NCBI RefSeq assembly: GCF_018336155.1
Contig: NZ_JAGYHF010000004.1
Coordinates: 124,001-188,000, forward strand
Source of the DNA: Pseudomonas rustica
GTDB taxonomy: Bacteria > Pseudomonadota > Gammaproteobacteria > Pseudomonadales > Pseudomonadaceae
Direction of reading: 5' to 3'
Length of the DNA stretch: 64,000 bases
Shown here: piece after piece, positions 19,996 through 29,045 of the stretch
Numbering within the stretch: position 1 is the first letter of the stretch
How the letters are laid out: every line of letters starts with the position of its first letter
The notes under the pieces: generated by a model
What the model was told of the DNA's origin: nothing
Seen by the model: the letters and a program-made list of their open reading frames with translations, nothing else
Databases searched by the model: none
Translations under genes and position numbers: made by a program

Positions 19996-20685
19996 CTAGA
20001 CTCCGATCAGGTGCTTGAGCGGATGGTAGCCAGTTTTCATCTTCGCGGCGACGTCGAGAATGGCTTTTTCGATGCCGTTCAAATGCATGCAGGTCAGCTC
20101 GATGGCAGCGCTCTGATTGCCAGCCTCGATGTATTCGATCAGGCGCAGGTGTTCGTCATCGCGGCACACTTCATGGCTGTCGTCGTCCAGTGCGGCGGCA
20201 TACAGCGAGGCGCGCGAGATCAGCTTCTGGAACCAGTCGAGCAACACCGGGTTGTTGAGGCTGCGCGCCAGTTTGATGTGGAACTCGCCGAGCAGATGAA
20301 TCAACCGTTCGTGGTCACCGGCAGCGTGTGCTTCGTCTTCCAGCAATAAATGTTCACGCAAGTCCTGCATCGCCGCGCTGTCCTTGCGTCGGCACAGTTC
20401 AGTGACGATGCCGATCTCGATCAGACGGCGGGTTTCGAACAGCGAACGGATCTCTTCATTGCTCGGCAATGAAACCGACGCCCCTTTGTTGGGCTCGGTG
20501 GTAACCAGGCCGTCGGCCTCCAATTGCTTCAATGCCGCGCGAACCGACGTGCGGCTGACATTGAATAAATCGGCCAATGAGGCCTCGCCCAGCTTCATCC
20601 CCGGGCGCAACGAGCGCTTGCTGATCGCCTCGTAAACCCCTTGGTAGACGCGGTCGACCGTGGTTTCCAGTTTCTTCTCGGTCAT
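19996..20685 (-). CDS. GntR-family (FadR subfamily, FCD domain) regulator
   Basis: A 229-aa regulator. The N-terminal winged helix (residues ~8-75) has LRPGMKLGEASLADLFNVSRTSVRAALKQLEADGLV. The FCD effector domain follows with ETRRLIEIGIV, the metal-type histidines in EFHIKLARS, and a later IELTCMHLNGI. It is divergent from the ABC transporter genes starting at 20826, so it most likely represses the transport/amidohydrolase cluster and is released by its substrate. AGGAGTG lies just upstream of the ATG. Confidence 0.9.
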   Translation of the reverse strand: MTEKKLETTVDRVYQGVYEAISKRSLRPGMKLGEASLADLFNVSRTSVRAALKQLEADGLVTTEPNKGASVSLPSNEEIRSLFETRRLIEIGIVTELCRRKDSAAMQDLREHLLLEDEAHAAGDHERLIHLLGEFHIKLARSLNNPVLLDWFQKLISRASLYAAALDDDSHEVCRDDEHLRLIEYIEAGNQSAAIELTCMHLNGIEKAILDVAAKMKTGYHPLKHLIGV

Positions 20686-20780
20686 TCAAACACTCCTTTA
20701 GCGTCGGGCAACCAACCCCTGGCGATCGCTGGCCAAAGAAAAAGGGGGTTGCACACGCAGATTAATCCGGGTATTTCTAA

Positions 20781-20820
20781 ATTGCATTCAGATATTGCAT
20801 ACAATAAATAGAGGATTGCA
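20781..20820. promoter_or_regulatory. Putative GntR operator and promoter region of the transporter operon
   Basis: ATTGCA occurs three times (20781, 20794, 20815), and 20794-20805 reads ATTGCATACAAT, an imperfect palindrome close to the ATTGTATACAAT type often bound by FCD-class GntR proteins. It lies within 45 bp of the transporter start and between the divergent genes. It is a prediction from sequence only. Confidence 0.5.
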
Positions 20821-20825
20821 CCAAT

Positions 20826-21911
20826 ATGGGTCAACCAATAGCAATTGAAGTGCGCAACGTCTCAAAACGGTATTCCGATGATCCAGGCCTCGCGCCGGCC
20901 CTCGACAATGTTTCGGTGAACATCGCCGACAACGAATTCTTTACCCTGCTTGGCCCTTCGGGCTGCGGCAAAACCACCCTGCTGCGCACCATCGCCGGCT
21001 TCGAGCACGTCAGTGAAGGCGAGATTCGTTTGGCCGGTGAACCGGTCAACGATCTGCCGCCATTCAAGCGCCGGGTCAACACGGTGTTCCAGAGTTACGC
21101 GCTGTTTCCGCACATGAGTGTGGCGCAGAATATCGCCTTCGGCCTCGAGATGCAGGGTCTTGATCGCAAGTTGATTCCGGATCGCGTCAACGAAATGCTC
21201 GCGCTGGTGCAAATGGAGCATCTGGCCGGGCGCAAACCCGCGGAATTGTCCGGTGGCCAACAGCAGCGCGTGGCTCTGGCACGGGCCTTGGCGCCGAAAC
21301 CGAAAGTGCTGTTGCTCGACGAGCCGTTGTCAGCGCTTGACCTCAAGCTGCGCAAAGAAATGCAGGTCGAACTCAAGCGCGTACAGAAAGAAGCCGGGAT
21401 CACCTTCATTTTCGTCACCCACGATCAGGAAGAAGCGCTGACCTTGTCCGATCGCATTGCGGTGATGTCGGCCGGCAAGATCCTGCAGATCGGCACCCCG
21501 ACCGATATCTACGAGCACCCCAAACACCGTTTCGTCGCGCAGTTTATCGGCGATATCAACTTCTTGCCCGGCCAGCTCAAGCACGGCGAACACAACGAAA
21601 AACTCTTCGTGCCCAACGGCATGCCAATCGAAATCCCCTGTCAGCAACAGAGCTTCGCCGGCAGCAGCGTGCAACTGGCGTTTCGCCCGGAGCGCTCGCA
21701 ACTGGTCGACGCCAGCCAGCCTCATCACCTGCGCGGGGTCATTGAAGCTGTGCTGTATGTCGGCACGGCGACGCTGTACCAGTGCCGGCTGAACAACGAC
21801 ATCAAAGTCATGCTGCGCGAAAACAACGAGGGCTTGAATCCTGGCCGCGCAGTTGGCGAACGCGTTGCCGTGCACCTGCCGCCGCACGCCTGCCTGTTGA
21901 TGGAGGCCTGA
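20826..21911 (+). CDS. ABC transporter ATPase, PotA type
   Basis: A 361-aa importer ATPase: Walker A GPSGCGKTTLL (residues ~42-52), Q loop FQSYALFPHMSV, signature LSGGQQQRVALARAL, Walker B VLLLDEPLSALD, and a switch His in VTHDQEEAL. The C-terminal ~110 residues form a TOBE regulatory domain as in PotA. It is the first gene of an operon with two permeases and a binding protein. The PotABCD order indicates a polyamine-like or other small cationic nitrogen compound, but the downstream amidohydrolases argue for a different substrate. Confidence 0.92.
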   Translation: MGQPIAIEVRNVSKRYSDDPGLAPALDNVSVNIADNEFFTLLGPSGCGKTTLLRTIAGFEHVSEGEIRLAGEPVNDLPPFKRRVNTVFQSYALFPHMSVAQNIAFGLEMQGLDRKLIPDRVNEMLALVQMEHLAGRKPAELSGGQQQRVALARALAPKPKVLLLDEPLSALDLKLRKEMQVELKRVQKEAGITFIFVTHDQEEALTLSDRIAVMSAGKILQIGTPTDIYEHPKHRFVAQFIGDINFLPGQLKHGEHNEKLFVPNGMPIEIPCQQQSFAGSSVQLAFRPERSQLVDASQPHHLRGVIEAVLYVGTATLYQCRLNNDIKVMLRENNEGLNPGRAVGERVAVHLPPHACLLMEA

Positions 21912-21912
21912 G

Positions 21913-22830
21913 ATGAGTGTCAGCAGCACTTCCCCTGCCCTCAACCGCGCGCTGTTGCTCAGCCCGGTGGTGTTGACCCTGCTCGCCCTGATCGCCATTC
22001 CACTGGGGATCATGGGCTACATCAGCCTGCTACCGCGCAATACTTACGGCGGTGTCGACTGGCAAGCGCCATGGCAACTGCAAAGCTACGTGCAGCTGTT
22101 TTTTCAGGAAGGTTTTGACGGTGAACTGGAACTGAACTGGGTCTATGCCCAAGCGTTGCTGCGCTCGGTGCTGCAGGCCGGTGGCACCACCGTGCTGTGT
22201 TTCCTGTTCGGGTTTCCGGTGGCGTTGTGGATGTCGAGCCTGACCCCGCGCCGGCGCAATTTGATGGTGTTGCTCATCACCATTCCGTTCTGGACTAACC
22301 TGCTGATCCGCAACTACGCGTGGCTGATCATCCTGCGCGAACACGGTTGGGTTGCGCAAAGCCTTAACGCGCTGTTCCCCAGCGCCGGCGGCATCACCCT
22401 GCTCTACAACGATTTCGCGGTGAGTGTCGGTCTGGTCTACAGCTTCCTGCCGTTCATGATTCTGCCGATCTATTCGACGCTGGAAAAACTCGACTGGCGT
22501 CTGGTCGAAGCCGCTTACGACCTCGGGGCGAATCGTTGGCACGCGTTGCGCCGGATCATTCTGCCGCTGTCGATGCCCGGTGTGATCGCCGGTGCGTTGC
22601 TGGTGTTTGTGCCGAGCCTCGGCGCGTTCATCACTCCGGCGATTCTCGGCGGCGGCAAGACGCTGATGATCGGCAACCTGATCCAGCAGCAGTTCGGCAC
22701 CGCGCGCAACTGGCCACTGGGCAGTTCGCTGTCGTTCCTGTTGCTGGCGATTCTGCTGGTGTCGCTGGTGCTCTATGCGCTGTACAGCCGCCGCGCGACG
22801 AAGACTATCAATCGGGGGGCGAAAGCATGA
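21913..22830 (+). CDS. ABC transporter permease, PotB type
   Basis: A 305-aa membrane protein with about six hydrophobic helices. The first spans residues ~16-35. The EAA loop is EAAYDLGANRWHALRRIILPLSMPGVIAG, typical of PotB/PotH permeases. The ATG follows the ATPase stop by one base, and its stop overlaps the next permease's ATG. It pairs with the second permease to form the membrane channel. Confidence 0.92.
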   Translation: MSVSSTSPALNRALLLSPVVLTLLALIAIPLGIMGYISLLPRNTYGGVDWQAPWQLQSYVQLFFQEGFDGELELNWVYAQALLRSVLQAGGTTVLCFLFGFPVALWMSSLTPRRRNLMVLLITIPFWTNLLIRNYAWLIILREHGWVAQSLNALFPSAGGITLLYNDFAVSVGLVYSFLPFMILPIYSTLEKLDWRLVEAAYDLGANRWHALRRIILPLSMPGVIAGALLVFVPSLGAFITPAILGGGKTLMIGNLIQQQFGTARNWPLGSSLSFLLLAILLVSLVLYALYSRRATKTINRGAKA

Positions 22831-23615
22831 TTTCCCTGCACCTGAAAAAACTCCCGGGCACCCGCGAAATCAGCCTGCTGATCCTCGCCTATCTGTACCT
22901 GCCGATCTTCGTGTTGATCGCTTACAGCTTCAACGCCAACCGTTCGGCGACGGTGTGGACCGAGTTTTCCTTTGCCTGGTACGGGCGAATTCTGGCCAAC
23001 CCGTCGATTCAGACGGCGGCGCTGAATTCGATCATCGTCGCCACCATCGCCACGGTCTGCGCCACGGCGATTGCACTGCTCGCGGCGCTGGCCACGTACC
23101 GACCGTTCTACGGGCAGAAAATGGTCGAGGGCGGCATCAACCTGCCGCTGATCCTGCCGGAAATCGTCACAGCGGTGGCGACGTTGCTGCTGTTTATGGC
23201 ACTCGGCATCAAGCTCGGTTTGCTCACGGTGATCGTCGCGCACATCGGCTTCTGCATCCCCTTCGCGTACCTGCCGATCCGTGCGCGGCTCAACGATCTG
23301 GACAAGAGCCTGCTGGAAGCGGCGAACGATCTGTACGCCAATCCGTGGCAGGTGTTTCGCCGCGTGACCTTGCCGCTGCTGTGGCCGGCGGTGTTGTCCG
23401 GTGCGGTGCTGGCGTTCGTGGTCAGCCTCGACGATTTCATCATGACCTTCTTCGTCGCCGGCCCGGGTTCGACGACGTTGCCGGTGTACATCTTCTCGGC
23501 GATCAAGGCTGGCGTGACCCCGGAAATCAACGCGATTTCGACGCTGATGCTGCTGATTTCCATCGTCCTGGTGGTGCTGGCCTTTTGGCTGGGCCAACGC
23601 GGTAAACAACAATAA
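22827..23615 (+). CDS. ABC transporter permease, PotC type
   Basis: A 262-aa membrane protein with the EAA loop EAANDLYANPWQVFRRVTLPLLWPAVLSG and the PotC-like FVVSLDDFIMTFFVAGPGSTTLPVYIFSAIK segment. The start at 22827 (MISLHLKKLPG) overlaps the previous stop as ATGA; in-frame sequence further upstream lies inside the PotB-type gene. It is the partner permease of the previous gene. Confidence 0.92.
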   Translation: MISLHLKKLPGTREISLLILAYLYLPIFVLIAYSFNANRSATVWTEFSFAWYGRILANPSIQTAALNSIIVATIATVCATAIALLAALATYRPFYGQKMVEGGINLPLILPEIVTAVATLLLFMALGIKLGLLTVIVAHIGFCIPFAYLPIRARLNDLDKSLLEAANDLYANPWQVFRRVTLPLLWPAVLSGAVLAFVVSLDDFIMTFFVAGPGSTTLPVYIFSAIKAGVTPEINAISTLMLLISIVLVVLAFWLGQRGKQQ

Positions 23616-23633
23616 ATCTGGAGCGCTCTGTTC

Positions 23634-24686
23634 ATGAAAATCAAAAGCATGCGGTTGGCAATGTCCGGTCTTGCCCTGAGTTGTTTCACCGCGTTCAGCG
23701 CCCACGCCGCCGAACCGAAAGAGCTGTTTTTCTACAACTGGACCGATTACTACCCGGTCGAATTGTTGGCCAAGTTCGAGAAGGAAACCGGGATCAAGGT
23801 GACCATGGACGGTTACGACAGCAACGAAACTTTGCTCGCGAAATTGCAGGCCGGTGGCGCCGCGTATGACGTGATCGTGCCGTCGCAGTCGATCATGCAG
23901 ACGTTGATCAAGCAGGATCTGTTGATGGAAATCGACACGCCGACCCTGAGCAATTTTCAGTACGTCAAAGGACCGTTCCGCGATCCGAGTTTCGATCCGG
24001 GGCGCAAGTTCTCGGCGCCGTATTTGTGGGGCACCACCGGCTTCTCCTACGACAGCGCGCGGGTGCCGGGCGGCAAACTGGATGACTCGTGGAAAGAGTT
24101 CTTCGAACCGCGCAAAGAGCTGCAAGGCCAACTCGCCGCGCTGGACACATCGAGCAGCGTGATCAACGCCGCCAGCCATTACCTGAACGTCGACGAATGC
24201 AGCGAAAACCCGCAGGACGCCAAACGCATTCTGGAATTGCTGCAAAAGCAGAAGCCGTTTTTGAAGATGTACAGCTCCGACAACACCGTCGACCGCATGG
24301 CCTCGGGCGAGGTGATCATGATGCAGAACTGGAACGGCTCGACCGCGCGGGCGACCTTGCAGAAGAGCACGATCAAGTACGTCTATCCGCGTGAAGGCGT
24401 GGCGATGTTCCAGGACAACTTCGCCGTGCCGAAAAGCGCCCCGCATCCGGGCAACGCGAAGATTTTTATCGACTGGATGATGAAGCCGGAGAACGCCGCT
24501 GCCGTGTCGAACGCCATTGCTTACGCCAACGGGATACAGAGCGATTCGTTGCTTGATCCGAAGTGGAAGGTGATGGATGCGATCAACATGCCGGAGGAGT
24601 ACGCCTCGCGTCTGCGGCCGGAGAAGGAATGCAGCAACAAAGCGCGGGAGCTGCAGGATCGGATTTGGTCGAAGCTTAAAGGCTGA
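23634..24686 (+). CDS. Periplasmic substrate-binding protein, PotD/PotF type
   Basis: A 350-aa protein with a signal peptide cleaved near AHA (residue ~25). The mature protein begins AEPKELFFYNWTDYYPVELLAKFEKETGIKVTMDGYDSNETLLAKLQAG, the classic start of spermidine/putrescine-type binding proteins. It lies 18 bp after the second permease. The YNWTDY segment is shared with polyamine binders, but I cannot judge ligand residues from sequence alone. Confidence 0.9.
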   Translation: MKIKSMRLAMSGLALSCFTAFSAHAAEPKELFFYNWTDYYPVELLAKFEKETGIKVTMDGYDSNETLLAKLQAGGAAYDVIVPSQSIMQTLIKQDLLMEIDTPTLSNFQYVKGPFRDPSFDPGRKFSAPYLWGTTGFSYDSARVPGGKLDDSWKEFFEPRKELQGQLAALDTSSSVINAASHYLNVDECSENPQDAKRILELLQKQKPFLKMYSSDNTVDRMASGEVIMMQNWNGSTARATLQKSTIKYVYPREGVAMFQDNFAVPKSAPHPGNAKIFIDWMMKPENAAAVSNAIAYANGIQSDSLLDPKWKVMDAINMPEEYASRLRPEKECSNKARELQDRIWSKLKG

Positions 24687-24710
24687 TTGCTCGATCTGAA
24701 ACCGAGGCGC

Positions 24711-24797
24711 GGCCTTCGCGAGCAAGCTTTGCTCCTACAAGGAATGGGGGATCACACATAGCCCTTGTAGGAGCCGAGCTTGCTCGCGAAGAGGCCC
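24711..24797. repeat. REP hairpin
   Basis: GGCCTTCGCGAGCAAGCTTT at the left is mirrored by the right arm ending CTTGCTCGCGAAGAGGCC. It sits between the binding-protein gene and the first amidohydrolase, 41 bp before the latter's ATG. It may split the operon's transcript or stabilise the upstream part. Confidence 0.85.
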
Positions 24798-24838
24798 GCC
24801 CGGCCAACACAATATTCAAAGACCTGAACGAGGTTTGT

Positions 24839-26035
24839 ATGACCCAGCCACACTGGCTACGCAACGTGCGCCCCTACGGCGCCGCCGCCGAAGACCTGCT
24901 CATCGAAAACGGCCGCTTCACTCAGCGCCGTCCGGCCAGCAATTCGCCGCTGTCCGCCAGCGACATCGACGGCCACAATCAACTGCTCACCAGCGCATTG
25001 GTCGAAAGCCACGTCCACCTCGACAAAACCCTCTACGGCCAACCCTGGCGCCCAAACAGCGCCGGGCCGACGCTCAAGGACTACATCAGCAACGAGCGCC
25101 GCATCCTCCGTGAAGTCACCGCGCCGATCGCCGAACGCGCCGGTGCCCTGCTGGAAAACTGCATCGCCCGTGGTTCGCTGACCATGCGCTGCCACGTCGA
25201 CATCGACCCGGAATTCGGTCTGCGTCACGTCGAAGCCATGCAGCAATTGCGCGAACGCTACAAAGACCTGATCGACCTGCAACTGGTGGTGTTCCCGCAA
25301 ACCGGTTTGATCAGCCGCCCCGGTACCGCCGAATTGATGCGTGAAGCAATGGCGCTGGGCGTGGAAAACGTCGGTGGGCTCGACCCGTGCGGCATCGACA
25401 ACGATCCGATCGCGCAGCTCGATTTCGTTTTCAAACTCGCGGCTGAATTTGGTCGTGGCGTCGATATTCACCTGCACGACAAAGGTGAGCTGGGCCAGTG
25501 GCAAATCGCGCTGATCGCTGATTACACCGAGCGTTTCAACCTGCAAAACCGGGTGATGATCAGCCACGCCTACTGCCTCGGCATGCTGCCGTGGAGCCAG
25601 GTGAAACCGGTCGCCGAGCGCTTGGCGGCGCTGGGGATTTCGCTGATGAGTTCGGCGCCGGCCGACACCGCTGTGCCGCCGTTTCTCGCGTTGCGCGAGG
25701 CCGGCGTCAATGTCTGCCTGGGTTCCGACGGCATTCGCGATGCATGGTCGCCGATGGGCAATGGCGACATGCTCGAACGGGCGATGTTGTTGGCGTTTCG
25801 CTTTGATTTGGGCAAGGACGATGAGCTGGCGGCGGCGTTCGAGGCGGCCACGGTAAATGGTGCGCGGGCGCTGGGTATCGAGGATTACGGTTTTGCAATT
25901 GGTCAGCGTGCGGACTTCTTGCTGATGCCGGTTGAGACGCTGGGCGAGGCGGTCGTGGCGCGGCCGTTGCGTCAGGTCTATCGCGGTGGCACGTTGATCG
26001 CCGAAGGTGGCCGTTTGCTGAGCAGCCGTCTGTGA
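24839..26035 (+). CDS. Amidohydrolase, cytosine-deaminase (CodA)-like
   Basis: A 398-aa metal-dependent hydrolase. The metal-binding HVH lies in LVESHVHLDKTLYG (residues ~57-70). Next come CHVDID, then VDIHLHDKGE, ISHAYCLG with a metal-ligand His, and CLGSDGIRDAW with the catalytic Asp. These match CodA/atrazine-type deaminases. GAGG precedes the ATG. It is linked to the upstream importer and overlaps the next hydrolase gene by 4 bp (GTGA). It probably deaminates or hydrolyses the imported ring compound; the actual substrate is unknown. Confidence 0.88.
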   Translation: MTQPHWLRNVRPYGAAAEDLLIENGRFTQRRPASNSPLSASDIDGHNQLLTSALVESHVHLDKTLYGQPWRPNSAGPTLKDYISNERRILREVTAPIAERAGALLENCIARGSLTMRCHVDIDPEFGLRHVEAMQQLRERYKDLIDLQLVVFPQTGLISRPGTAELMREAMALGVENVGGLDPCGIDNDPIAQLDFVFKLAAEFGRGVDIHLHDKGELGQWQIALIADYTERFNLQNRVMISHAYCLGMLPWSQVKPVAERLAALGISLMSSAPADTAVPPFLALREAGVNVCLGSDGIRDAWSPMGNGDMLERAMLLAFRFDLGKDDELAAAFEAATVNGARALGIEDYGFAIGQRADFLLMPVETLGEAVVARPLRQVYRGGTLIAEGGRLLSSRL

Positions 26036-27519
26036 AACGCATCGGTCTCAAGGCCAGTTGCGTGGTCGGTTTCGACGGCGCGCAGCATGTGCTGTGGCGC
26101 GACGGTGAAGTGGTGTTTTCGGGGTCCCGTATCGAATTCGTCGGGCGCGGTTATGCCGGGGCGGTGGATCAGTGGATCGATTACGGCAATGCGCTGATCG
26201 GCCCTGGCTTCATTGATCTCGACGCGCTGGGCGATCTCGACTCCACGGTGTTGACGCTGGACAACGGCGACGAACGCGCCATGGGCCGCATGTGGTCATC
26301 CGAGTATCTGGCCGCCGGGCCGCGTGAGACATACAGCGCCGACGAAGAAGTTTTCAAATACCGCTACGCCTTCACCCAGTTGATCCGCAACGGCATCACC
26401 ACGGCCATGCCGATCACCTCGATGTACTACCGCGAATGGGCGGAAACCTACGACGAATTCGCCGCTGTCGCAGACGTTGCCGGTGAACTGGGTTTACGCA
26501 CTTACCTCGGCCCCTGCTACATGAGCGGCATGAGTTACTGGCAGGCCGACGGTACCCTCGCCCATCACTGGGATGAAGCTCGCGGGCTGGCCGGACTGGA
26601 TGCGGCCGAACGCTTTTTCAAGGATTTCGACGGCGCCCATGACGGTTTGATTCGTGGCGCGCTGCTGCCGGATCGTATCCAGACCTGCACACCCGCATTG
26701 CTGCAACGCACCGCCGCGCTGAGCCGCGAACTGAATGCGCCGATGCGTCTGCATTGCTGTCAGGCGCTCAGCGAAGTGGCGATGGTTGAGCAATTGCGCG
26801 GCGCGTCACCGCTGGAGTGGTTGCAGCAACTGGACTTGCTCACGCCGCGCAGTCTGCTGCCGCACGGCATCTACACCGCTGGCGACGATGATTTGCAACG
26901 GCTGATCGACGGCGGCGCGAGTCTGGTGCATTGCCCGTTGGTGTTTGCCCGCGATGGCGAGGCGTTGAATTCATTCGGTCGCTACCGCGCCAAGGGCATC
27001 AACTTCGCACTCGGCACTGACACCTGGCCGGCGGATCTGCTGGAAAACATGCGCCACGGCTTGAACATCGCGCGGCTGATGGAGCGCGGCTCGGCGTTGA
27101 CCAGCAGCCTCGATCTGTACAACGCCGCGACCCTCGGTGGCGCACGGGCGCTGGGCCGCGATGACCTCGGTCGACTGGCCCCCGGCGCCAAAGCCGACAT
27201 CACCGTATTCAGCTTGCGCGGCCTTCATCTGGGGCCATTGTTCGACCCTTTGAAAAACCTGCTGCTGGCCGGGCGTGGCGACGATTGCATCGCCAGTTAC
27301 ATCGACGGTCGTTGTGTGATGCACGACGGTCAGGTCACCGGCGTCGACTACCCCGCCCTGCAACGTCAGGCCCAACTTCAATACGAAAAACTCATGCGCA
27401 GCCACAGCGACCGCGCGTTTACCCGGCCGGACTGGAAAACCCTGTTCCAGCCGTCCATTCCTTTCGCCGATGACTACAGCGCCGACGCGCCATTGAGCGC
27501 CATCGATCCACTTTCCTAG
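26032..27519 (+). CDS. Atypical amidohydrolase with DxD in place of the usual HxH
   Basis: A 495-aa protein of the chlorohydrolase/atrazine-hydrolase group, starting at a GTG that overlaps the previous stop. The first strand ends GPGFIDLDALGDLDST: where the family normally has HxH for metal binding there is Asp-Leu-Asp. Other expected elements remain: MRLHCCQALSE, LPHGIYT, and ALGTDTWPADLLENMRH with the Asp. The TAMPITSMYYREW and YLGPCYMSGMSYW segments are conserved-looking. It may bind metal differently or act on another bond. Coupling to the CodA-like gene suggests a second step in the same pathway. Confidence 0.82.
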   Translation: MKRIGLKASCVVGFDGAQHVLWRDGEVVFSGSRIEFVGRGYAGAVDQWIDYGNALIGPGFIDLDALGDLDSTVLTLDNGDERAMGRMWSSEYLAAGPRETYSADEEVFKYRYAFTQLIRNGITTAMPITSMYYREWAETYDEFAAVADVAGELGLRTYLGPCYMSGMSYWQADGTLAHHWDEARGLAGLDAAERFFKDFDGAHDGLIRGALLPDRIQTCTPALLQRTAALSRELNAPMRLHCCQALSEVAMVEQLRGASPLEWLQQLDLLTPRSLLPHGIYTAGDDDLQRLIDGGASLVHCPLVFARDGEALNSFGRYRAKGINFALGTDTWPADLLENMRHGLNIARLMERGSALTSSLDLYNAATLGGARALGRDDLGRLAPGAKADITVFSLRGLHLGPLFDPLKNLLLAGRGDDCIASYIDGRCVMHDGQVTGVDYPALQRQAQLQYEKLMRSHSDRAFTRPDWKTLFQPSIPFADDYSADAPLSAIDPLS

Positions 27520-27530
27520 AGGTTTTGTCC

Positions 27531-28193
27531 ATGCACAGTTTCGATTTCAGCCAGCTCAGCCCACGGGAAAAATACAAGATTCTCATTGGCAGCGTCGTGC
27601 CTCGGCCGATTGCGCTGGTGACCACCATCGATGGCGAGGGCCGGATCAATGCCGCGCCGTTCAGCTTCTTCAATGCACTGTCGGCGGATCCGCCGATTCT
27701 GGCGCTGGGCGTGGAGAACTATGGCGATCAGAGCCCGAAAGACACCACGCGCAATATTCAGCTGAATCAGGAATTCACCGTGAACATCGTCAGCGACGCG
27801 TTGGTGGAGGCCATGAACGTGTGTGCCGTGCCGTTTGCTCCGGGTTTCGATGAGTTGACGGCGGCGGGTCTGACGGCGATTCCTGGCACCACGGTAAAAT
27901 GCCCACGCATTGGTGAGGCGCCGGTGGCGCTGGAGTGCCGACGGATGATGGCGCTGAACATCGGTCAGTCGCGGGAGATCATTTTCGGTGAAGTGTTGAT
28001 GGCGCATGTGCGCGATGAGCTGATCGATCCGAAAACCTTGTACATCGATCAATTGGGGCTGGATGCGATTGGGCGTATGGGCGGCCATGGTTATGCGCGC
28101 ACCCGTGATTATTTCGACCTGCCGACTCGCTCGTTGCAAGCGTGGACGGAAGCACCGGGCGGTGGCGAACGGTTTTGGCCAGCCGCCAAATAA
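27531..28193 (+). CDS. Flavin-reductase-like (FMN-binding split-barrel) protein
   Basis: A 220-aa protein with the split-barrel flavin-binding pattern IGSVVPRPIALVTTIDGEGRINAAPFSFFNALSADPPILALG and KDTTRNIQLNQEFTVNIV. The ATG at 27531 has AGAGG upstream; a TTG two codons earlier is less likely. Members bind FMN and reduce flavin for a monooxygenase or reduce a substrate directly. It is the last gene of the GntR-controlled cluster, 11 bp after the second amidohydrolase. No partner oxygenase is in the cluster. Confidence 0.88.
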   Translation: MHSFDFSQLSPREKYKILIGSVVPRPIALVTTIDGEGRINAAPFSFFNALSADPPILALGVENYGDQSPKDTTRNIQLNQEFTVNIVSDALVEAMNVCAVPFAPGFDELTAAGLTAIPGTTVKCPRIGEAPVALECRRMMALNIGQSREIIFGEVLMAHVRDELIDPKTLYIDQLGLDAIGRMGGHGYARTRDYFDLPTRSLQAWTEAPGGGERFWPAAK

Positions 28194-28202
28194 ACCAACA
28201 GC

Positions 28203-28379
28203 AAAAGATCGCAGCCTTCGGCAGCTCCTACTGATCGTTCCTACGCTCCGCGTGGGAATGCCGCCATGGACGCTCTGCGTCCACTGTGACGCGGAGCGTC
28301 ACGGGATGCGTTCCCACGCAGAGCGTGGGAACGATCAATGCATTCCCCCTGTAGGAGCTGCCGCAGGCTGCGATCTTTT
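28203..28379. repeat. Nested REP elements (GATCGTTC class inside GTAGGAGCTGCC class)
   Basis: The outer arms are 28203-28231 (AAAAGATCGCAGCCTTCGGC...) and 28351-28379, inverse copies. Between them the inner arms 28233-28260 (GATCGTTCCTACGCTCCGCG...) and 28309-28336 form another hairpin, with a small GACGCTCTGCGTC stem at the centre. One element class sits exactly in the loop of another. It separates two converging genes. Confidence 0.88.
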
Positions 28380-28385
28380 GATCTT

Positions 28386-29045
28386 TCAGTCAGTGCCGTA
28401 TTTCGGCGAACGCGGGCCGTATAGCAGGCCTGCGTGCTGACCGGCCGAGAGCAGGCGATTGCTCGCCACACCGGCAATCGGGTAACCGGCATCGGTCGAA
28501 CTGTTGATGATCTGCTTCACCGCTGCGGTGATCAGCATGCCGATCAAACCGCCGCCACCGTTGTTGCCACCCTCTTCGCTCGACGCCCGCGCCGAACCGG
28601 TCCACAGCGTGGTGCCGCTTTTCAGATCCACCAGTTTCGCCGTCGCGGTCACGGCGGTTTCACTGCTGATCACCAGATAACGCGTGCCGTACTCGGTCAC
28701 GGTGATATACAGCGCCGCGTCCGCACCGAAGATTGCCTTCAGTTTGTTCGGCGGGGCCTGATGGATATCGTCCGGGGTGGTCAGGCCGTTCTGGCGGAAA
28801 GTTTCATCCACCAGCGCGATCGGCAACACGTAATAACCGGCCTCGGCCAGCGGGAACGTCACTTGCGACAGTAGACTGTAAGAGGCCTTCACATCCGGCG
28901 AAGTGTTCAGCGGCGGCAGCACCAGAATGGTCTTCGGGCGTGCCTGTTTGTACGCCGAATAGTCGACGGTTTTTGGCGCTACGCAGCCGCCGAGTACGGT
29001 CAGGGCCAAACCAGCGGCGAGTAACTTCAGGGTACGCGAGATCAT
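28386..29045 (-). CDS. DUF799 lipoprotein
   Basis: A 219-aa lipoprotein with lipobox LGGC at residues 18-21, then CVAPKTVDYSAYKQARPKTILVLPPLNTSPDVKASYSLLSQVTFPLAEAGYYVLP, the DUF799/GNA1162 signature. The last ~70 residues include a glycine-rich GGNNGGGGLIGMLITAAVKQI. The ATG overlaps the stop of the DUF4810 gene. It is the third gene of a CsgG-DUF4810-DUF799 operon; known trios are outer-membrane or periplasmic lipoproteins of uncertain role. Confidence 0.87.
   Translation of the reverse strand: MISRTLKLLAAGLALTVLGGCVAPKTVDYSAYKQARPKTILVLPPLNTSPDVKASYSLLSQVTFPLAEAGYYVLPIALVDETFRQNGLTTPDDIHQAPPNKLKAIFGADAALYITVTEYGTRYLVISSETAVTATAKLVDLKSGTTLWTGSARASSEEGGNNGGGGLIGMLITAAVKQIINSSTDAGYPIAGVASNRLLSAGQHAGLLYGPRSPKYGTD

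Noticed and set aside
22773..24725. 650-residue minus-strand frame across the permease and binding-protein genes
   Set aside because: Antisense shadow; His- and Arg-rich with no domains, while the plus strand has conserved transporter proteins.
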